The notes beneath the pieces are model-generated. The model had not been told where the DNA came from. It ran no database searches and was given only the letters and a program-made list of their open reading frames with translations. Of a stretch of 64,000 nucleotides of DNA, positions 36,832 to 46,625 are shown one piece after another; position 1 is the first letter of the stretch; every line of letters starts with the position of its first letter. Location of the stretch: NCBI RefSeq assembly GCF_011303555.1, contig NZ_CP049868.1, forward strand, positions 2,170,001 to 2,234,000, in the 5' to 3' direction. Source of the stretch: Pedobacter sp. HDW13. GTDB lineage: Bacteria; Bacteroidota; Bacteroidia; Sphingobacteriales; Sphingobacteriaceae. Made by a program: the position numbers and the translations under genes.

Positions 36832-37086
36832 TTAAAGCTCGTCTTCGTCCTCATCTTCCTCTTCAGGCACATAATTTTCAATCGCCTGGCCAATGGCATT
36901 CACTTCTTCATCCTCCTCAAAAATGGGCAATTCTGTTTTGTAATCCATTTTTAACCAGATAGATGATGTATCTTTTTGAATCTGAATGTACTCTTTTCCA
37001 TCTTTAAAAATGGTGTATGAATCGTTCCCTTCCGGAAAAACTGAATAGTTGACTGGGCCGATTTCGATGTCGAAAGGTTCTTGCAT
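36832..37086 (-). CDS. Small acidic protein, unknown function
   Basis: I place the start at the ATG at 37086 (MQEPFDIEIGPVNYSVFPEG), giving 84 residues; the longer frame adds an unlikely leader. The protein ends in a strongly acidic tail (EEEDEDEDEL). It has no signal peptide and no recognised domain, and is probably cytoplasmic. Proteins of this size starting with FDIEI....Y.V.P are widespread in the phylum from memory, without known function. It is divergent from the gene at 37181. Confidence 0.68.
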   Translation of the reverse strand: MQEPFDIEIGPVNYSVFPEGNDSYTIFKDGKEYIQIQKDTSSIWLKMDYKTELPIFEEDEEVNAIGQAIENYVPEEEDEDEDEL

Positions 37087-37180
37087 TGTTTTCTTTTTTG
37101 TGTAAAGATAAACATCTTTTTGTTGAGGTAATGACAGGCAAAATACATTATACTTTACCTTTATAAATAAAAATTTAACC

Positions 37181-37531
37181 ATGGATTTTTCTAAGGCAGA
37201 TAATAAAGTTGCTCGTAAATTATTTGAAGTGGCTTTACAGCGTGAATTGATAAAAGGGATGAACGAGTTTTCTGAGATCCTAATAGAGTGGAAAGCGCAA
37301 AAAACTGAAGAAAATAAAGATGCCTATTACAAAATTTTTATTGCTGTGAAAGATTTTGATAAACATATCGCCAGAAGATATGATGGCTTGAAAAACTCAT
37401 GGTTTTTTCAGACTGTTGTAGCTATGCTTTTAGACAAAACAATTACAACATCTGATTTAGAGCCCTTTTCTGAAGAAGCAAAAAGTGAAATATTAAGAGC
37501 CCTTGAGCTAAGGTATAATGATGAGTTATAA
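37181..37531 (+). CDS. Hypothetical helical cytoplasmic protein
   Basis: The 116-residue protein has no signal peptide and looks mostly helical, with a conserved-looking HIARRYDGLKNSWFFQTVVAML segment in the middle. I do not recognise a family. It stands between two divergent or co-oriented genes with short gaps; base composition is like that of the neighbours. Confidence 0.62.
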   Translation: MDFSKADNKVARKLFEVALQRELIKGMNEFSEILIEWKAQKTEENKDAYYKIFIAVKDFDKHIARRYDGLKNSWFFQTVVAMLLDKTITTSDLEPFSEEAKSEILRALELRYNDEL

Positions 37532-37616
37532 TTAAAAAATTACTTCTTATAGTTTAAAAATTGGGGTAATTGTACTACTTTACGCCAAACTAACTATTTA
37601 TAGTACGGATTAGAAG

Positions 37617-38999
37617 ATGAAGTTAACGTTTTGGGGTGCAGCACAACAGGTAACCGGTAGCATGCACCTGCTCGAAGTTGGGCATTATAAAATACTGATA
37701 GATTGCGGATTGGATTATGAGAAGGAAACCTACCAGGAAGAAAACCAACAATTCCCCTTTGATCCGGCCAGCATAAACCTAGTTGTTTTAACCCATGCCC
37801 ACATCGACCATTCCGGTAATTTACCCACTTTGGTTCGTTTGGGATTTGATGGGCAGGTGCTTTGTACCTCGCCAACTGCCGATTTAACTGCAATTTTGCT
37901 GTTCGATTCCGTAGAACTTTTTTTACGCAAGCAAAGCCGTAAACCACGCACTAAAAGAGGCAATTTTAGTGGACCGAAACCTTTGTATCTGCACAAACAT
38001 GTAATGGATACCATTGATCGGTTTGTAACCATTGCATTTAATAAACCATTTAAAATAAACGGCGATATCAGTCTCACTTTTATCCCTGTTGGTCACTTGC
38101 TGGGTGCCGCTGCTGCTGTATTAACCATTAATGAAAACGGGGAGGAAAAGAAAATAGCTTTTACCGGCGATATTGGTCGCGAAAACTATCCGGTGTTGGT
38201 AAATCCAGAACCACTACCAGAGGTTGATTATTTAGTAAGCGAAGCTACTTACGGCGGCCGTTTGCACACCAAAGACCAAACACTGGAAGAAAGATTGGTA
38301 CAGGAAATTACCGAAGCCTGTATTAAAAGCCCGGGCAGATTAATTATCCCTGCTTTTAGCATCGGCCGAACACAGTCGCTTGTTTTTGCACTGAACCAGA
38401 TTTTCACCAAAAAACTGCTGCCGCCCATCCAGATTTTTGTAGATAGCCCCATGGCCATACAAGCTACTGATGTTTACCGCAAGCACCACAACCTGGTTAG
38501 CCAGGAAGCCAAAGACTTTTACCAAACCATGGGCGATGAATTCGAATTTGAGCATTTGGCTTACGTTCAAACCATGAAAGAGAGTAAAGATGTTTCTAAC
38601 TATTTCGATCCCTGCATTATCATTTCATCAGCCGGTATGTTGGAGGGTGGTAGGATACAAGACCACCTGTATTACAACATCCAGAATTATTACTGCACTA
38701 TTCTTTTTATTGGCTATTGTGCTAAAGGTACTTTGGGATATAAATTATTAAGCGGAGCACCAATTGTACGCATTAAAGACCGCGAAATGATGGTTTATGC
38801 CACGATCCGCCAAACAGATCTGCTAAGCGGCCACGGTGACCACAACGATCTCATAAAAACAGTTAAACAAACAGGCCATCCTAAAAAGGTATTTCTGGTT
38901 CATGGTGAAGATAGAAGCCTGCAAAGTTTATCCTTAGCGCTGCAGGAAGATGATTTTAATGTTGAAATACCTGAAAGAGGAGAGGTTTTTGAACTGTAG
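37617..38999 (+). CDS. Metallo-beta-lactamase/beta-CASP RNA-processing exonuclease
   Basis: The 460-residue protein has the MBL zinc motif LTHAHIDHSG (His60, His62, Asp64, His65), FTGDIGREN with a further metal ligand, a beta-CASP insert (IIPAFSIGRTQSLV, SPMAIQATDVY, IIISSAGMLEGGR) and the C-terminal RMMBL motif with LSGHGDHNDL and VFLVHGE. This is the CPSF73-like branch, soluble RNA nucleases found in bacteria and archaea. It is monocistronic. Confidence 0.93.
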   Translation: MKLTFWGAAQQVTGSMHLLEVGHYKILIDCGLDYEKETYQEENQQFPFDPASINLVVLTHAHIDHSGNLPTLVRLGFDGQVLCTSPTADLTAILLFDSVELFLRKQSRKPRTKRGNFSGPKPLYLHKHVMDTIDRFVTIAFNKPFKINGDISLTFIPVGHLLGAAAAVLTINENGEEKKIAFTGDIGRENYPVLVNPEPLPEVDYLVSEATYGGRLHTKDQTLEERLVQEITEACIKSPGRLIIPAFSIGRTQSLVFALNQIFTKKLLPPIQIFVDSPMAIQATDVYRKHHNLVSQEAKDFYQTMGDEFEFEHLAYVQTMKESKDVSNYFDPCIIISSAGMLEGGRIQDHLYYNIQNYYCTILFIGYCAKGTLGYKLLSGAPIVRIKDREMMVYATIRQTDLLSGHGDHNDLIKTVKQTGHPKKVFLVHGEDRSLQSLSLALQEDDFNVEIPERGEVFEL

Positions 39000-39135
39000 T
39001 TGATAGTCCATGGTCTTATAGTTTATAGCCTAATACACAATAGCTATTAACAATTAACCATCAACAAATATTGAGAATAGCACATTAAGATTTTACCGGC
39101 TTTGGTCATTGAAAATTGATAATTGGTTATTCCAT
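39000..39135 (+). repeat. Gene-free AT-rich gap with decayed ATTAACAATTAACC repeat words
   Basis: The gap after the beta-CASP gene holds ATTAACAATTAACCATCAAC and GAAAATTGATAATTGGTTATT. These resemble the intergenic repeat words near 20594 and 41695, in a decayed form. No gene or clear terminator is seen. Confidence 0.35.
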
Positions 39136-39162
39136 TCTACCTCTTACATCTTTCATCAATTA

Positions 39163-40410
39163 TTACCCTCTTATTTGCCCATCGCCTCTTACCACCCACT
39201 TATAGCTGGTAAGTTCTTCTAAGCCCATTGGACCGCGGGCGTGAAGTTTTTGTGTACTAATGCCAATTTCGGCTCCCAGACCAAATTGTGCACCATCGGT
39301 AAAGCCTGTTGAAGCATTGGCATAAACCGCAGCAGCATCTACCTCATTTAAAAACCGGGCAATATTAGCCGCATCTTCAGAAATAATGGCCTCGCTATGT
39401 TTCGAACTGTAAGTGGCAATATGGTTCAATGCCTCATTCAGATTGTTTACCATTTTAACCGCTAGTTTTAACGATAAAAACTCTGTGCCAAAATGTTCGG
39501 GCGTGGCCTGGTTTAACAATGAAGCCGGGTAAGTAGCTTGCAAAGCTGCGTAGCTTTTTTCATCGGCAAACAGTTCTACATTTCCATCTGCCAAAGGAGA
39601 TAAAAGAGCAGACAGGTCATTCAGTCTGTTTTCGTTAATCAGCACGCAATCCAGCGAATTACACACACTTACCCTACGCGTTTTCGCATTAAAAATTATG
39701 GCTTTGCCTTTCCCCAAATCGCCCGATTCGTCAAAATAGGTGTGTACAATCCCTGCACCAGTTTCAATTACCGGAATTTTACTGTTTTCGCGCACGTAAT
39801 TAATCAGTGATTGACTTCCCCGCGGAATCAATACATCCACAAAACCCCGTGCATTCAATAAAGCTTCGGTTGCAGTACGTTCTGCAGGTAAAAGGGTGAG
39901 TACATCACGGCTAATGGCGTGATCATCTAGTACACCGTGAATGATTTTGGTAATGGCCAGATTTGAAAGTTCAGCATCGCTACCGCCTTTTAGCACCGCT
40001 ACGTTACCGGTTTTAAAGCATAGCGAAAATACATCGGCAGTAACATTCGGGCGGGCTTCATAAATTACGCCAACAACTCCCAATGGCACACTAACCTTTT
40101 GGATATGCAGTTGGTTATCTAATATTTTATCAGAAAGAACCTTTCCCAGCGGACTATTTAAGCCGGCAACATTTTTAAGATCGTTTGCAATATCCGCAAT
40201 GCGTTCTTTACTTAGCTTCAATCGGTCGTATTTGGGGTCTTCTATGGGCATTCTAGCTAAATCCTTAGCGTTTTCAGTAAGAATTTTATCAGCATTGACC
40301 ACCAAAGCAGCAGCCACATCTGTTAAAACCGTGTTGATGGTTTCTTTAGCCAGGCTAACCATGGTTCGGCTGGCCTGCTGTGCCTTTTCGAAGTATTGTT
40401 TGTAATTCAT
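39163..40410 (-). CDS. proA: Glutamate-5-semialdehyde dehydrogenase
   Basis: The 415-residue enzyme makes glutamate-5-semialdehyde from glutamyl phosphate with NADPH in proline synthesis. It has the aldehyde dehydrogenase fold with [14 protein letters not shown] (111-124), [11 protein letters not shown], and the catalytic Cys250 in RVSVCNSLD. It lies 75 bases downstream of proB and is transcribed in the same direction; a dispersed hairpin repeat occupies the gap. Confidence 0.96.
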   Translation of the reverse strand: MNYKQYFEKAQQASRTMVSLAKETINTVLTDVAAALVVNADKILTENAKDLARMPIEDPKYDRLKLSKERIADIANDLKNVAGLNSPLGKVLSDKILDNQLHIQKVSVPLGVVGVIYEARPNVTADVFSLCFKTGNVAVLKGGSDAELSNLAITKIIHGVLDDHAISRDVLTLLPAERTATEALLNARGFVDVLIPRGSQSLINYVRENSKIPVIETGAGIVHTYFDESGDLGKGKAIIFNAKTRRVSVCNSLDCVLINENRLNDLSALLSPLADGNVELFADEKSYAALQATYPASLLNQATPEHFGTEFLSLKLAVKMVNNLNEALNHIATYSSKHSEAIISEDAANIARFLNEVDAAAVYANASTGFTDGAQFGLGAEIGISTQKLHARGPMGLEELTSYKWVVRGDGQIRG

Positions 40411-40430
40411 TTTCTTTTATTTTAAGATCT

Positions 40431-40477
40431 GTCATGCTGAATTTATTTCAGCATGTCTGAAACAAGTTCAGGATGAC
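40431..40477 (-). repeat. REP-like repeat GTCATGCTGAA...TTCAGGATGAC between proB and proA
   Basis: The ends are inverted repeats (GTCAT.CTGAA and TTCAG.ATGAC) and an internal hairpin is formed by CATGCTGAA and TTCAGCATG. Such elements are well known from intergenic regions of Bacteroidota genomes, from memory. A shorter related fragment (ACTTGTTTCAGGATC) is near 46549. In the proBA operon it could act as an mRNA-stabilising or attenuating structure. Confidence 0.7.
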
Positions 40478-40485
40478 GACCTATC

Positions 40486-41564
40486 CTAAATAGCCGAGTA
40501 AAAGTAATCGTAGTGTACCAGTGCTTTTTGTTTTTTCTGTCCAATGCGCTCACGGGCCTTATCCGATCCGTATTCTGCAATGCCTAAGCCAATTAAATTA
40601 TTTTGTTCGTCAACAATTTTAATGATATCTCCTTTTAAAAAGTCGGTTTGTATTTCAATAATCCCAACGGGTAATAAGCTGGTGGCCTTACCGGAGGTTA
40701 ATACCATTTTTGCACCATCGTTTAGTTTTACGACACCTGTTGCTGCCGTTTCTGAATGAGCAATCCATTTTTTCTTGCCCGATTTACTTTTCTCGGGTAC
40801 AAAGCGAGTATGCACCAGCTCGTTATTGAGCAAACTGGTTAATACATGATCTTTAGTGCCGTTAGCAATATGAACCGTAATACCCAATTTAGCTACCTTT
40901 TGGGCCATTGTCGATTTGGTAATCATACCACCACGCCCAAATTGAGATTTACCGGTTTGGATAAAAGAAGCCAGATTAGCAACCGAGCCATTAATTTCCT
41001 GAATAACCTCCGAACCTTCAATTTTGGGTCGCCGTTGTAGATCCCGTTAACATTCGATAAAATAATCAAAGCATCGGCATTTAACATTGAGGCAATTAAG
41101 CCTGCCAGTTCATCATTGTCGGTAAACATCAACTCGGTAACCGATACCACATCATTTTCATTCACCACCGGAATCACTTCGTTCTGCAATAAAATCTGCA
41201 GGCAGTTTTTCATGTTTAAATAATGCGCTCTGTCGCGAAAATCTTCTTTAGTTACGAGCACCTGCGCGCATTTTATCGCATGTTCGGCAAAGAAATTAGA
41301 ATAGGTGTTAATCAGTTTTACCTGACCAATGGCAGCCAGCAATTGCCGGGTGGTTACTGCATCCTGTTTTTCAGCAACCTTAATTAAACTTCTACCTGAT
41401 GCAACTGCGCCTGAAGATACCAAAATTACTTCGATACCGCGTTTTTTAATCTCTGCAAGTTGATTTACCAGATGCTGAATCCGGTTTTCATCGGGCAGTC
41501 CGTTTTCCTGAGTAATTACATTCGAACCTACTTTTACAACAATTTTTTTATACCCGGATTTCAT
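40486..41564 (-). pseudogene. proB: Glutamate 5-kinase, frameshifted in an A run
   Basis: The first frame (from the ATG at 41564) gives the amino-acid kinase part (VVKVGSNVITQ, SSGAVASG, NENDVVS, FTDNDELAGL) up to GIYNGDPK. The second frame carries MITKSTMAQKVAKLGI and a C-terminal PUA domain. One more A in the four-A run (T run 41022-41025 on the plus strand) would give DPKIEGSEVIQEINGS and a complete protein of about 359 residues, the normal ProB length with PUA. The enzyme starts proline synthesis by phosphorylating glutamate. If the break is real, the strain would need proline from outside or another route. Confidence 0.9.
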
Positions 41565-41694
41565 TTTATGCTAAAAACAATTTGATGTGGCAATTTAACA
41601 CGTTTTTTTCTAATAAAGGGCAATATCTATAGGCTTAATGGATTTTTATGAAAATGATAATTAGTTTGGCATTAAGTCTTTTACGTTAGGTGTT

Positions 41695-41765
41695 GATTAA
41701 CCAATTTTCAGTTAACAGATTGTTGTAAGCAGTTAACCGGTTTAGACAATTAACCGCTTAACCAC
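41695..41765 (+). repeat. Intergenic repeat of the CAGTTAACCGGTTTAGACAATTAACC family
   Basis: The gap upstream of the S9 peptidase gene contains CAATTTTCAGTTAACAGATT, CAGTTAACCGG and TTTAGACAATTAACC, matching the words at 19840, 20594 and 51522. It lies between the divergent proB and S9 genes. Confidence 0.5.
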
Positions 41766-41828
41766 CTCTCCACTAATGAACTATTAAACTAAATTATTAA
41801 ATTGCATTAAACCTAAAATCGAATCATA

Positions 41829-43979
41829 ATGAAACGTATCTTACCAGGGCTAATGTTGCTTAGCGCAATTATGGCGTGTAACCACCCTCAAAAAAAAGAA
41901 ATGAAAGCGATTAAATGGCCAGATGCCAAAGCTCCTGTGGCCGAAATTATACCTCACCAAAGAACTGTACATGGCGATACTGTAGTAGACAACTACTACT
42001 GGATGATTGACTATTTTAAAAAAGGTCCGGATAGTACAAAGGTTGTGAATTACCTGAAAGCCGAAAATGCTTACCTCGATACGATGATGAAAAGTACGGA
42101 TAAGTTTCAGGCTGATCTTTTTAAGGAAATGAAAGGCCGGATTAAAGAAAAAGATGAATCAGTACCTGTTTTCAAAAACGGCTATTTTTATTACTCGCGT
42201 ACCGAGGATGGCCAGCAGTATTATAAATATTGCCGCAAAAAAAGGAGTTTAACCGCACCAGAAGAGGTATTACTGGATGTAGATAACCTGGCAAAAGGGC
42301 ATGCTTATTACAGTGCAACTGGTTTTAGTGTAAGTCCTGATAATAAATTGCTGGCTTTTGGGGTAGACCAGGTATCGCGCCGCCAGTACACCATTAATAT
42401 TAAAAATTTAGAAACAGGTGAAATATTAAAAGATGCCATCCCCAATACAGAAGGTGGGGTTGCCTGGGCAAATGATAACAAAACATTCTTTTACACTTCG
42501 AAGAATCCGGTTACTTTACTGAGCGAGAAAATTAAAAAACATGTGCTCGGTACCGATGCCAAAGCTGATGCGGTGGTTTACAATGAGCAAGATAACACCA
42601 ATTATATCGGTGTAGGTAAGTCGAAAAACGGCAGGTTTATCTTCATTGTTTCGCAGGGAACATTAACCGCCGAATATAAGATGATTGATGCCGACCATCC
42701 TGAGACGCCGTTTAAAGTTTTTGCAGCCCGCTCAAAAGATGTCTTGTACGATGTAATGCCCGTTGATGATAAGTTTTTGATTCTGACTAACTGGAATGCC
42801 AAAAACTTCCGATTAATGGAATGCCCATTAGATAAAACCGCAAAAGAAAACTGGAAAGAGGTAGTTCCACACCGTGCCGATGTATTGTTAGAAGGAGCGG
42901 AGGAATTTAAAGACTATACTGTTTTAACTGAACGCAAAAATGGCCTAACCGAACTGCGTGTATTGAAAAAAGACGGTAGCGACTATTACATTAAATTTGA
43001 CGAACCTGTTTATGATGCCGGGGTAGGTGCAAATCCTGAATACAACAGCACTGCTTTGCGTTATAACTATACTTCGTTAACCACACCCAATTCGGTTTAC
43101 GATTACAACCTGATCAAAAAAGATCAGAAACTAATGAAACAACAGGAGGTTGTAGGCGGTTACAACCCCAAAGATTATGTAACAGAACGTGTTTTTGCTA
43201 CAGCTAAAGATGGCATCAAAGTTCCAATTGCTTTAGTCTATAAAAAAGGTTTTGAGAAAAACGGAAATTCGCCACTGCTACTTTATGGCTACGGCTCTTA
43301 TGGATCAAATTCTGATGTTTACTTTTCATCGCCACGTTTAAGTTTGCTTAACCGGGGCTTTGTATTTGCCATTGCCAATATCCGCGGCGGACAGGAAATG
43401 GGTCGCCAGTGGTACGAAGACGGTAAACTGATGAAGAAGAAAAATACCTTTACCGATTTTATTGCAGCTGGAGAGTACCTGATTGAGCAAAAATATACCT
43501 CAAAAGGTCATTTGTATGCGCATGGCGGCAGTGCTGGCGGCTTATTAATGGGCGCCGTGGTTAATATTGCGCCCGATTTATGGAATGGTGTAATTGCCGA
43601 TGTGCCTTTTGTTGATGTGATTAACACTATGCTGGATGAAAGCATTCCACTAACCACCAACGAATTCGACGAGTGGGGCAATCCAAAACAAAAAGCGGCT
43701 TACGATTACATGAAAAGCTACTCGCCCTACGAAAACGTAGAGAAAAAAGCTTATCCGAACATCCTGGTTACCACAGGGCTGCACGATAGTCAGGTGCAGT
43801 ATTTTGAGCCAGCCAAATGGGTAGCCAAATTAAGGGCAACCAAAACCGATAAAAATGTTTTATTGCTAAAAACCAATATGGAATTTGGCCACGGCGGCGC
43901 ATCGGGCCGTTTCGATTACCTTAAAGATGTTTCGTTAAGATGGGCATTTTTATTTGCGCTGGAGGGAATAGAAAAATAA
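41829..43979 (+). CDS. S9A-family prolyl oligopeptidase (oligopeptidase B-like) lipoprotein
   Basis: The 716-residue protein begins with a short lipoprotein-type signal ending in SAIMACNH (Cys17). It has an N-terminal beta-propeller of the S9A type (WPDAKAPVAEIIPHQRTVHGDTVVDNYYWM, YYSRTEDGQQY) and a C-terminal alpha/beta-hydrolase with the nucleophile motif AHGGSAGGLLMG, Asp in THGLHDSQVQ-type segment (VTTGLHDSQ) and catalytic His in EFGHGG. It cuts short peptides, probably in the periplasm or outer envelope. The gene is preceded by a repeat-filled gap. Confidence 0.92.
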   Translation: MKRILPGLMLLSAIMACNHPQKKEMKAIKWPDAKAPVAEIIPHQRTVHGDTVVDNYYWMIDYFKKGPDSTKVVNYLKAENAYLDTMMKSTDKFQADLFKEMKGRIKEKDESVPVFKNGYFYYSRTEDGQQYYKYCRKKRSLTAPEEVLLDVDNLAKGHAYYSATGFSVSPDNKLLAFGVDQVSRRQYTINIKNLETGEILKDAIPNTEGGVAWANDNKTFFYTSKNPVTLLSEKIKKHVLGTDAKADAVVYNEQDNTNYIGVGKSKNGRFIFIVSQGTLTAEYKMIDADHPETPFKVFAARSKDVLYDVMPVDDKFLILTNWNAKNFRLMECPLDKTAKENWKEVVPHRADVLLEGAEEFKDYTVLTERKNGLTELRVLKKDGSDYYIKFDEPVYDAGVGANPEYNSTALRYNYTSLTTPNSVYDYNLIKKDQKLMKQQEVVGGYNPKDYVTERVFATAKDGIKVPIALVYKKGFEKNGNSPLLLYGYGSYGSNSDVYFSSPRLSLLNRGFVFAIANIRGGQEMGRQWYEDGKLMKKKNTFTDFIAAGEYLIEQKYTSKGHLYAHGGSAGGLLMGAVVNIAPDLWNGVIADVPFVDVINTMLDESIPLTTNEFDEWGNPKQKAAYDYMKSYSPYENVEKKAYPNILVTTGLHDSQVQYFEPAKWVAKLRATKTDKNVLLLKTNMEFGHGGASGRFDYLKDVSLRWAFLFALEGIEK

Positions 43980-43992
43980 ATTTTATCAGGAT

Positions 43993-44076
43993 CGTCATTT
44001 CGAACGGAGTGAAACGAAGTCGAGAAATCTTTGAGCATAAATCTAAAAAGATCTCTCCACTGCGGTCGAGATGACG
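43993..44076 (+). repeat. REP-like repeat CGTCATTTCGA...TCGAGATGACG
   Basis: The 84-base element has inverted ends (CGTCATTTCGA and TCGAGATGACG, one mismatch) and GAGAAATCT/AGATCTCTC inner arms. It is a common intergenic sequence type in Bacteroidota, from memory. A second copy starts at 63972 and runs off the window. Reading frames through it are not genes. Confidence 0.8.
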
Positions 44077-44108
44077 TACCTTTCCAGATCATAAATTACA
44101 AACCTACA

Positions 44109-44561
44109 ATGAATACCAAACTAAAAACACTCCAGACCATTCACCTGGCATTATGCTCGGGCGTTTTCTTATTCGCCCTGGTAACTATTTTTCTTAACCG
44201 CGAAATCATCTTTTTCGATGCTAACCCAAAAACCACTTCGCCGTTTAACCCGATATTTCCGATCATGGGATTAATCACCATTTCCGCAAGCATCTTCTTT
44301 TTCAGGAATTTAATGGCAAAAATAGATAAAACGGCCCCTGTTGATACCAAAATTAACATGTACCAAAGTGCTTTCATTATTAGTTCGGCACTCTTAGAAG
44401 GCGGTGCATTGTTTAACATCGTTGGTTTTTTCATCACCCACAACTCGTTCTTTTTAATTTTTGGTGTAGCTAATTTTATTTTTTTAGCACTTAAAAGGCC
44501 AACTAAAGATAAATTGATTTCTGCCTTACAATTGCAATACCCGGATACAGAGGCTTTGTAA
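44109..44561 (+). CDS. Four-helix membrane protein, unknown function
   Basis: I place the start at the ATG at 44109 (MNTKLKTLQTIHLAL), giving 150 residues; the longer frame begins in the REP-like repeat. Four hydrophobic segments are visible (about 8-26, 49-66, 88-110 and 115-131). No family is recognised for certain; similar short 4-TM proteins are frequent in the phylum. It ends 26 bases before the M16 peptidase gene. Confidence 0.72.
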   Translation: MNTKLKTLQTIHLALCSGVFLFALVTIFLNREIIFFDANPKTTSPFNPIFPIMGLITISASIFFFRNLMAKIDKTAPVDTKINMYQSAFIISSALLEGGALFNIVGFFITHNSFFLIFGVANFIFLALKRPTKDKLISALQLQYPDTEAL

Positions 44562-44587
44562 GCAATTAGCCTTATCTTTGCACCTCA

Positions 44588-45820
44588 ATGGAATACAATG
44601 TTCATACTTTACCCAATGGCATCCGCTTATTGCATGTGCCATCGGCTTCAGCCATATCGCATGCCTGCATCATTATCAATACCGGTTCGCGCGATGAACC
44701 CGATCAGAAAGCAGGCTTGGCACATTTTATCGAGCACCTAATTTTTAAGCGCACCGAAAAACGCAGTACCAACCAAATTTTAAACCGCCTGGAAAGCATT
44801 GGTGCCGATTTAAACGCATATACTACCAAAGAATATACCTGTGTACATGCTTCTTTTTTAAATCCTTATTTAGACCGCACTTTAGAACTCTTTAACGATA
44901 TCATCTTTCACTCTACTTTCCCCGAAGATGAAATGGATAAAGAAAAAAGTGTGATTTTGGATGAAATTGCCTCGTACCTCGATCAGCCCGAAGAAGCCAT
45001 TAATGATGATTTTGAGGATATGCTGTTTGCAGGTCACCCGCTGGGAAACAATATTTTGGGCACAACCGAATCCGTTCAGCAATTTACGCGAGAGGATGTA
45101 ATCAATTTCAGGAAAGCCAATTACCGCACCAACCAAATTGTGGTAGCTGTTTTGGGCAACTATTCCCTAAAAAACATTGTAAATAAAGGAAGCAAACATT
45201 TTGCTGATGTTGAGGAGAATGCGCCCGATCAGCAAAGAGCAAAACCACGCATTCTGGTACAAAGCAGCACAACCATTTACAAGCCGATTATGCAGGCACA
45301 CTGTATTTTAGGCACGCAGGCCTATACCACACATCAATCGGAAAAAGTACCTTTAATGTTATTGAACAACTATTTTGGCGGCAATGGCATGAGCTCGGTT
45401 TTAAACCTGCAAATCAGAGAAAAATACGGTATTGCCTATACCATTGAATCTAATTTTTCGCCATTAAGCGATACCGGCATTTTTTCGATTTATTTCGGAA
45501 CAGATAAAGAAAAACAGGCAAAAGCACTTTCGCTTATATTTAAAGAAATTAAAAAATTAAAAGATAACCCCTTAAATGAACTGCAGCTGCAAAAGGCTAA
45601 AAACAAATTTATTGGACAGATAGCGCTCGGCGAAGAAAATAGGATTGGTTTAATTATATCAATGGCCAAAAGCCTCATCGACCATAACAAAATTGATTCG
45701 CTCGAAACCGTTTTTGAAAAAATTAATGCCGTTACCACCAATCAGATGGCGCAGGTAGTAAACGAAGTGCTCGATATCGACCGGTTGAATATCTTTACAT
45801 TCTCGCCAATAGCAGAATAA
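44588..45820 (+). CDS. M16-family (pitrilysin-like) zinc peptidase
   Basis: The 410-residue protein has the inverted zinc motif HFIEH (46-50) and the further ligand Glu126 in VILDEIASYLD, then GHPLGNNILGT and the C-terminal half with GGNGMSSVLNLQIREKYGIAY. It has no signal peptide, so it is likely cytoplasmic, degrading peptides. A TATCTTTG box (44573-44580) lies only 7 bases before the ATG, so the transcript may have a very short leader or the box is not used. Confidence 0.93.
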   Translation: MEYNVHTLPNGIRLLHVPSASAISHACIIINTGSRDEPDQKAGLAHFIEHLIFKRTEKRSTNQILNRLESIGADLNAYTTKEYTCVHASFLNPYLDRTLELFNDIIFHSTFPEDEMDKEKSVILDEIASYLDQPEEAINDDFEDMLFAGHPLGNNILGTTESVQQFTREDVINFRKANYRTNQIVVAVLGNYSLKNIVNKGSKHFADVEENAPDQQRAKPRILVQSSTTIYKPIMQAHCILGTQAYTTHQSEKVPLMLLNNYFGGNGMSSVLNLQIREKYGIAYTIESNFSPLSDTGIFSIYFGTDKEKQAKALSLIFKEIKKLKDNPLNELQLQKAKNKFIGQIALGEENRIGLIISMAKSLIDHNKIDSLETVFEKINAVTTNQMAQVVNEVLDIDRLNIFTFSPIAE

Positions 45821-45919
45821 TTGTTAAATTTGCATTAAATTAACCACAGATCAATAAACACAGATAGGCTTAAGAAACTTATCCGGATCACAGAACCTGT
45901 GGGAACAAAATAGAATACA

Positions 45920-46480
45920 ATGAAATTACCAATAGTAGCTTACGGAGATCCTGTTCTAAAAAAGATAGGAACCGAAATAGATAAAGATTACCCTGAATTA
46001 AAACAATTGATTAGCGACATGTTCGACACCATGTATTATGCAAATGGTGTAGGCCTGGCAGCGCCACAAATTGGTTTACCCATCCGTTTATTCATTGTTG
46101 ATACTGGCGATGACGAAGATGGAACAAAAGGCTATAAAAGAGTATTTATAAACCCTGAGATTTTAGAAGAAACCGGCGAGCCCTGGAGTTTTAATGAAGG
46201 TTGTCTAAGCATTCCCGATATCAGGGAAAACATTTTACGCAAGCCGAACATCAAAGTTAGTTTTTTCGATGAAAACTGGGTAGAGCATACCGAAGATGTT
46301 GATGGATTAGCCGCCCGCGTAATACAACACGAATACGACCACATTGAAGGAAAATTATTTACCGATAAGGTGAGTGTACTCCGCAAAACAATGCTTAAAA
46401 GTAAACTGGATGCTATTTCAAAAGGAAATATCAAAACCGATTATAAAATGAAGTTTCCGAACAAAAGCAAGAAAAGATAG
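45920..46480 (+). CDS. def: Peptide deformylase
   Basis: This 186-residue enzyme removes the formyl group from new proteins. All three motifs are present: GVGLAAPQIG (43-52), EGCLSIP (93-99, metal-binding Cys95) and HEYDH (137-141). The length is normal. It is transcribed after the M16 peptidase with a 99-base gap. The 145 bases after it hold no feature other than a fragment of a dispersed repeat near 46549. Confidence 0.97.
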   Translation: MKLPIVAYGDPVLKKIGTEIDKDYPELKQLISDMFDTMYYANGVGLAAPQIGLPIRLFIVDTGDDEDGTKGYKRVFINPEILEETGEPWSFNEGCLSIPDIRENILRKPNIKVSFFDENWVEHTEDVDGLAARVIQHEYDHIEGKLFTDKVSVLRKTMLKSKLDAISKGNIKTDYKMKFPNKSKKR

Positions 46481-46625
46481 GTTCTGATGGAAGATGTAAG
46501 AGGGAAAATGGAAACGTTTTCCTTTTTTATTGCGTTCCGTTTTCCTAAACTTGTTTCAGGATCCTTATTGCTTTTGAAAATCTCCTGACAATCTACGATA
46601 GGTTGCGCATTTAGGAGAGTATAAA

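Noticed and set aside
44031..44108. N-terminal extension of the membrane protein gene at 44109
   Set aside because: It is translated from the REP-like repeat at 43993-44076.
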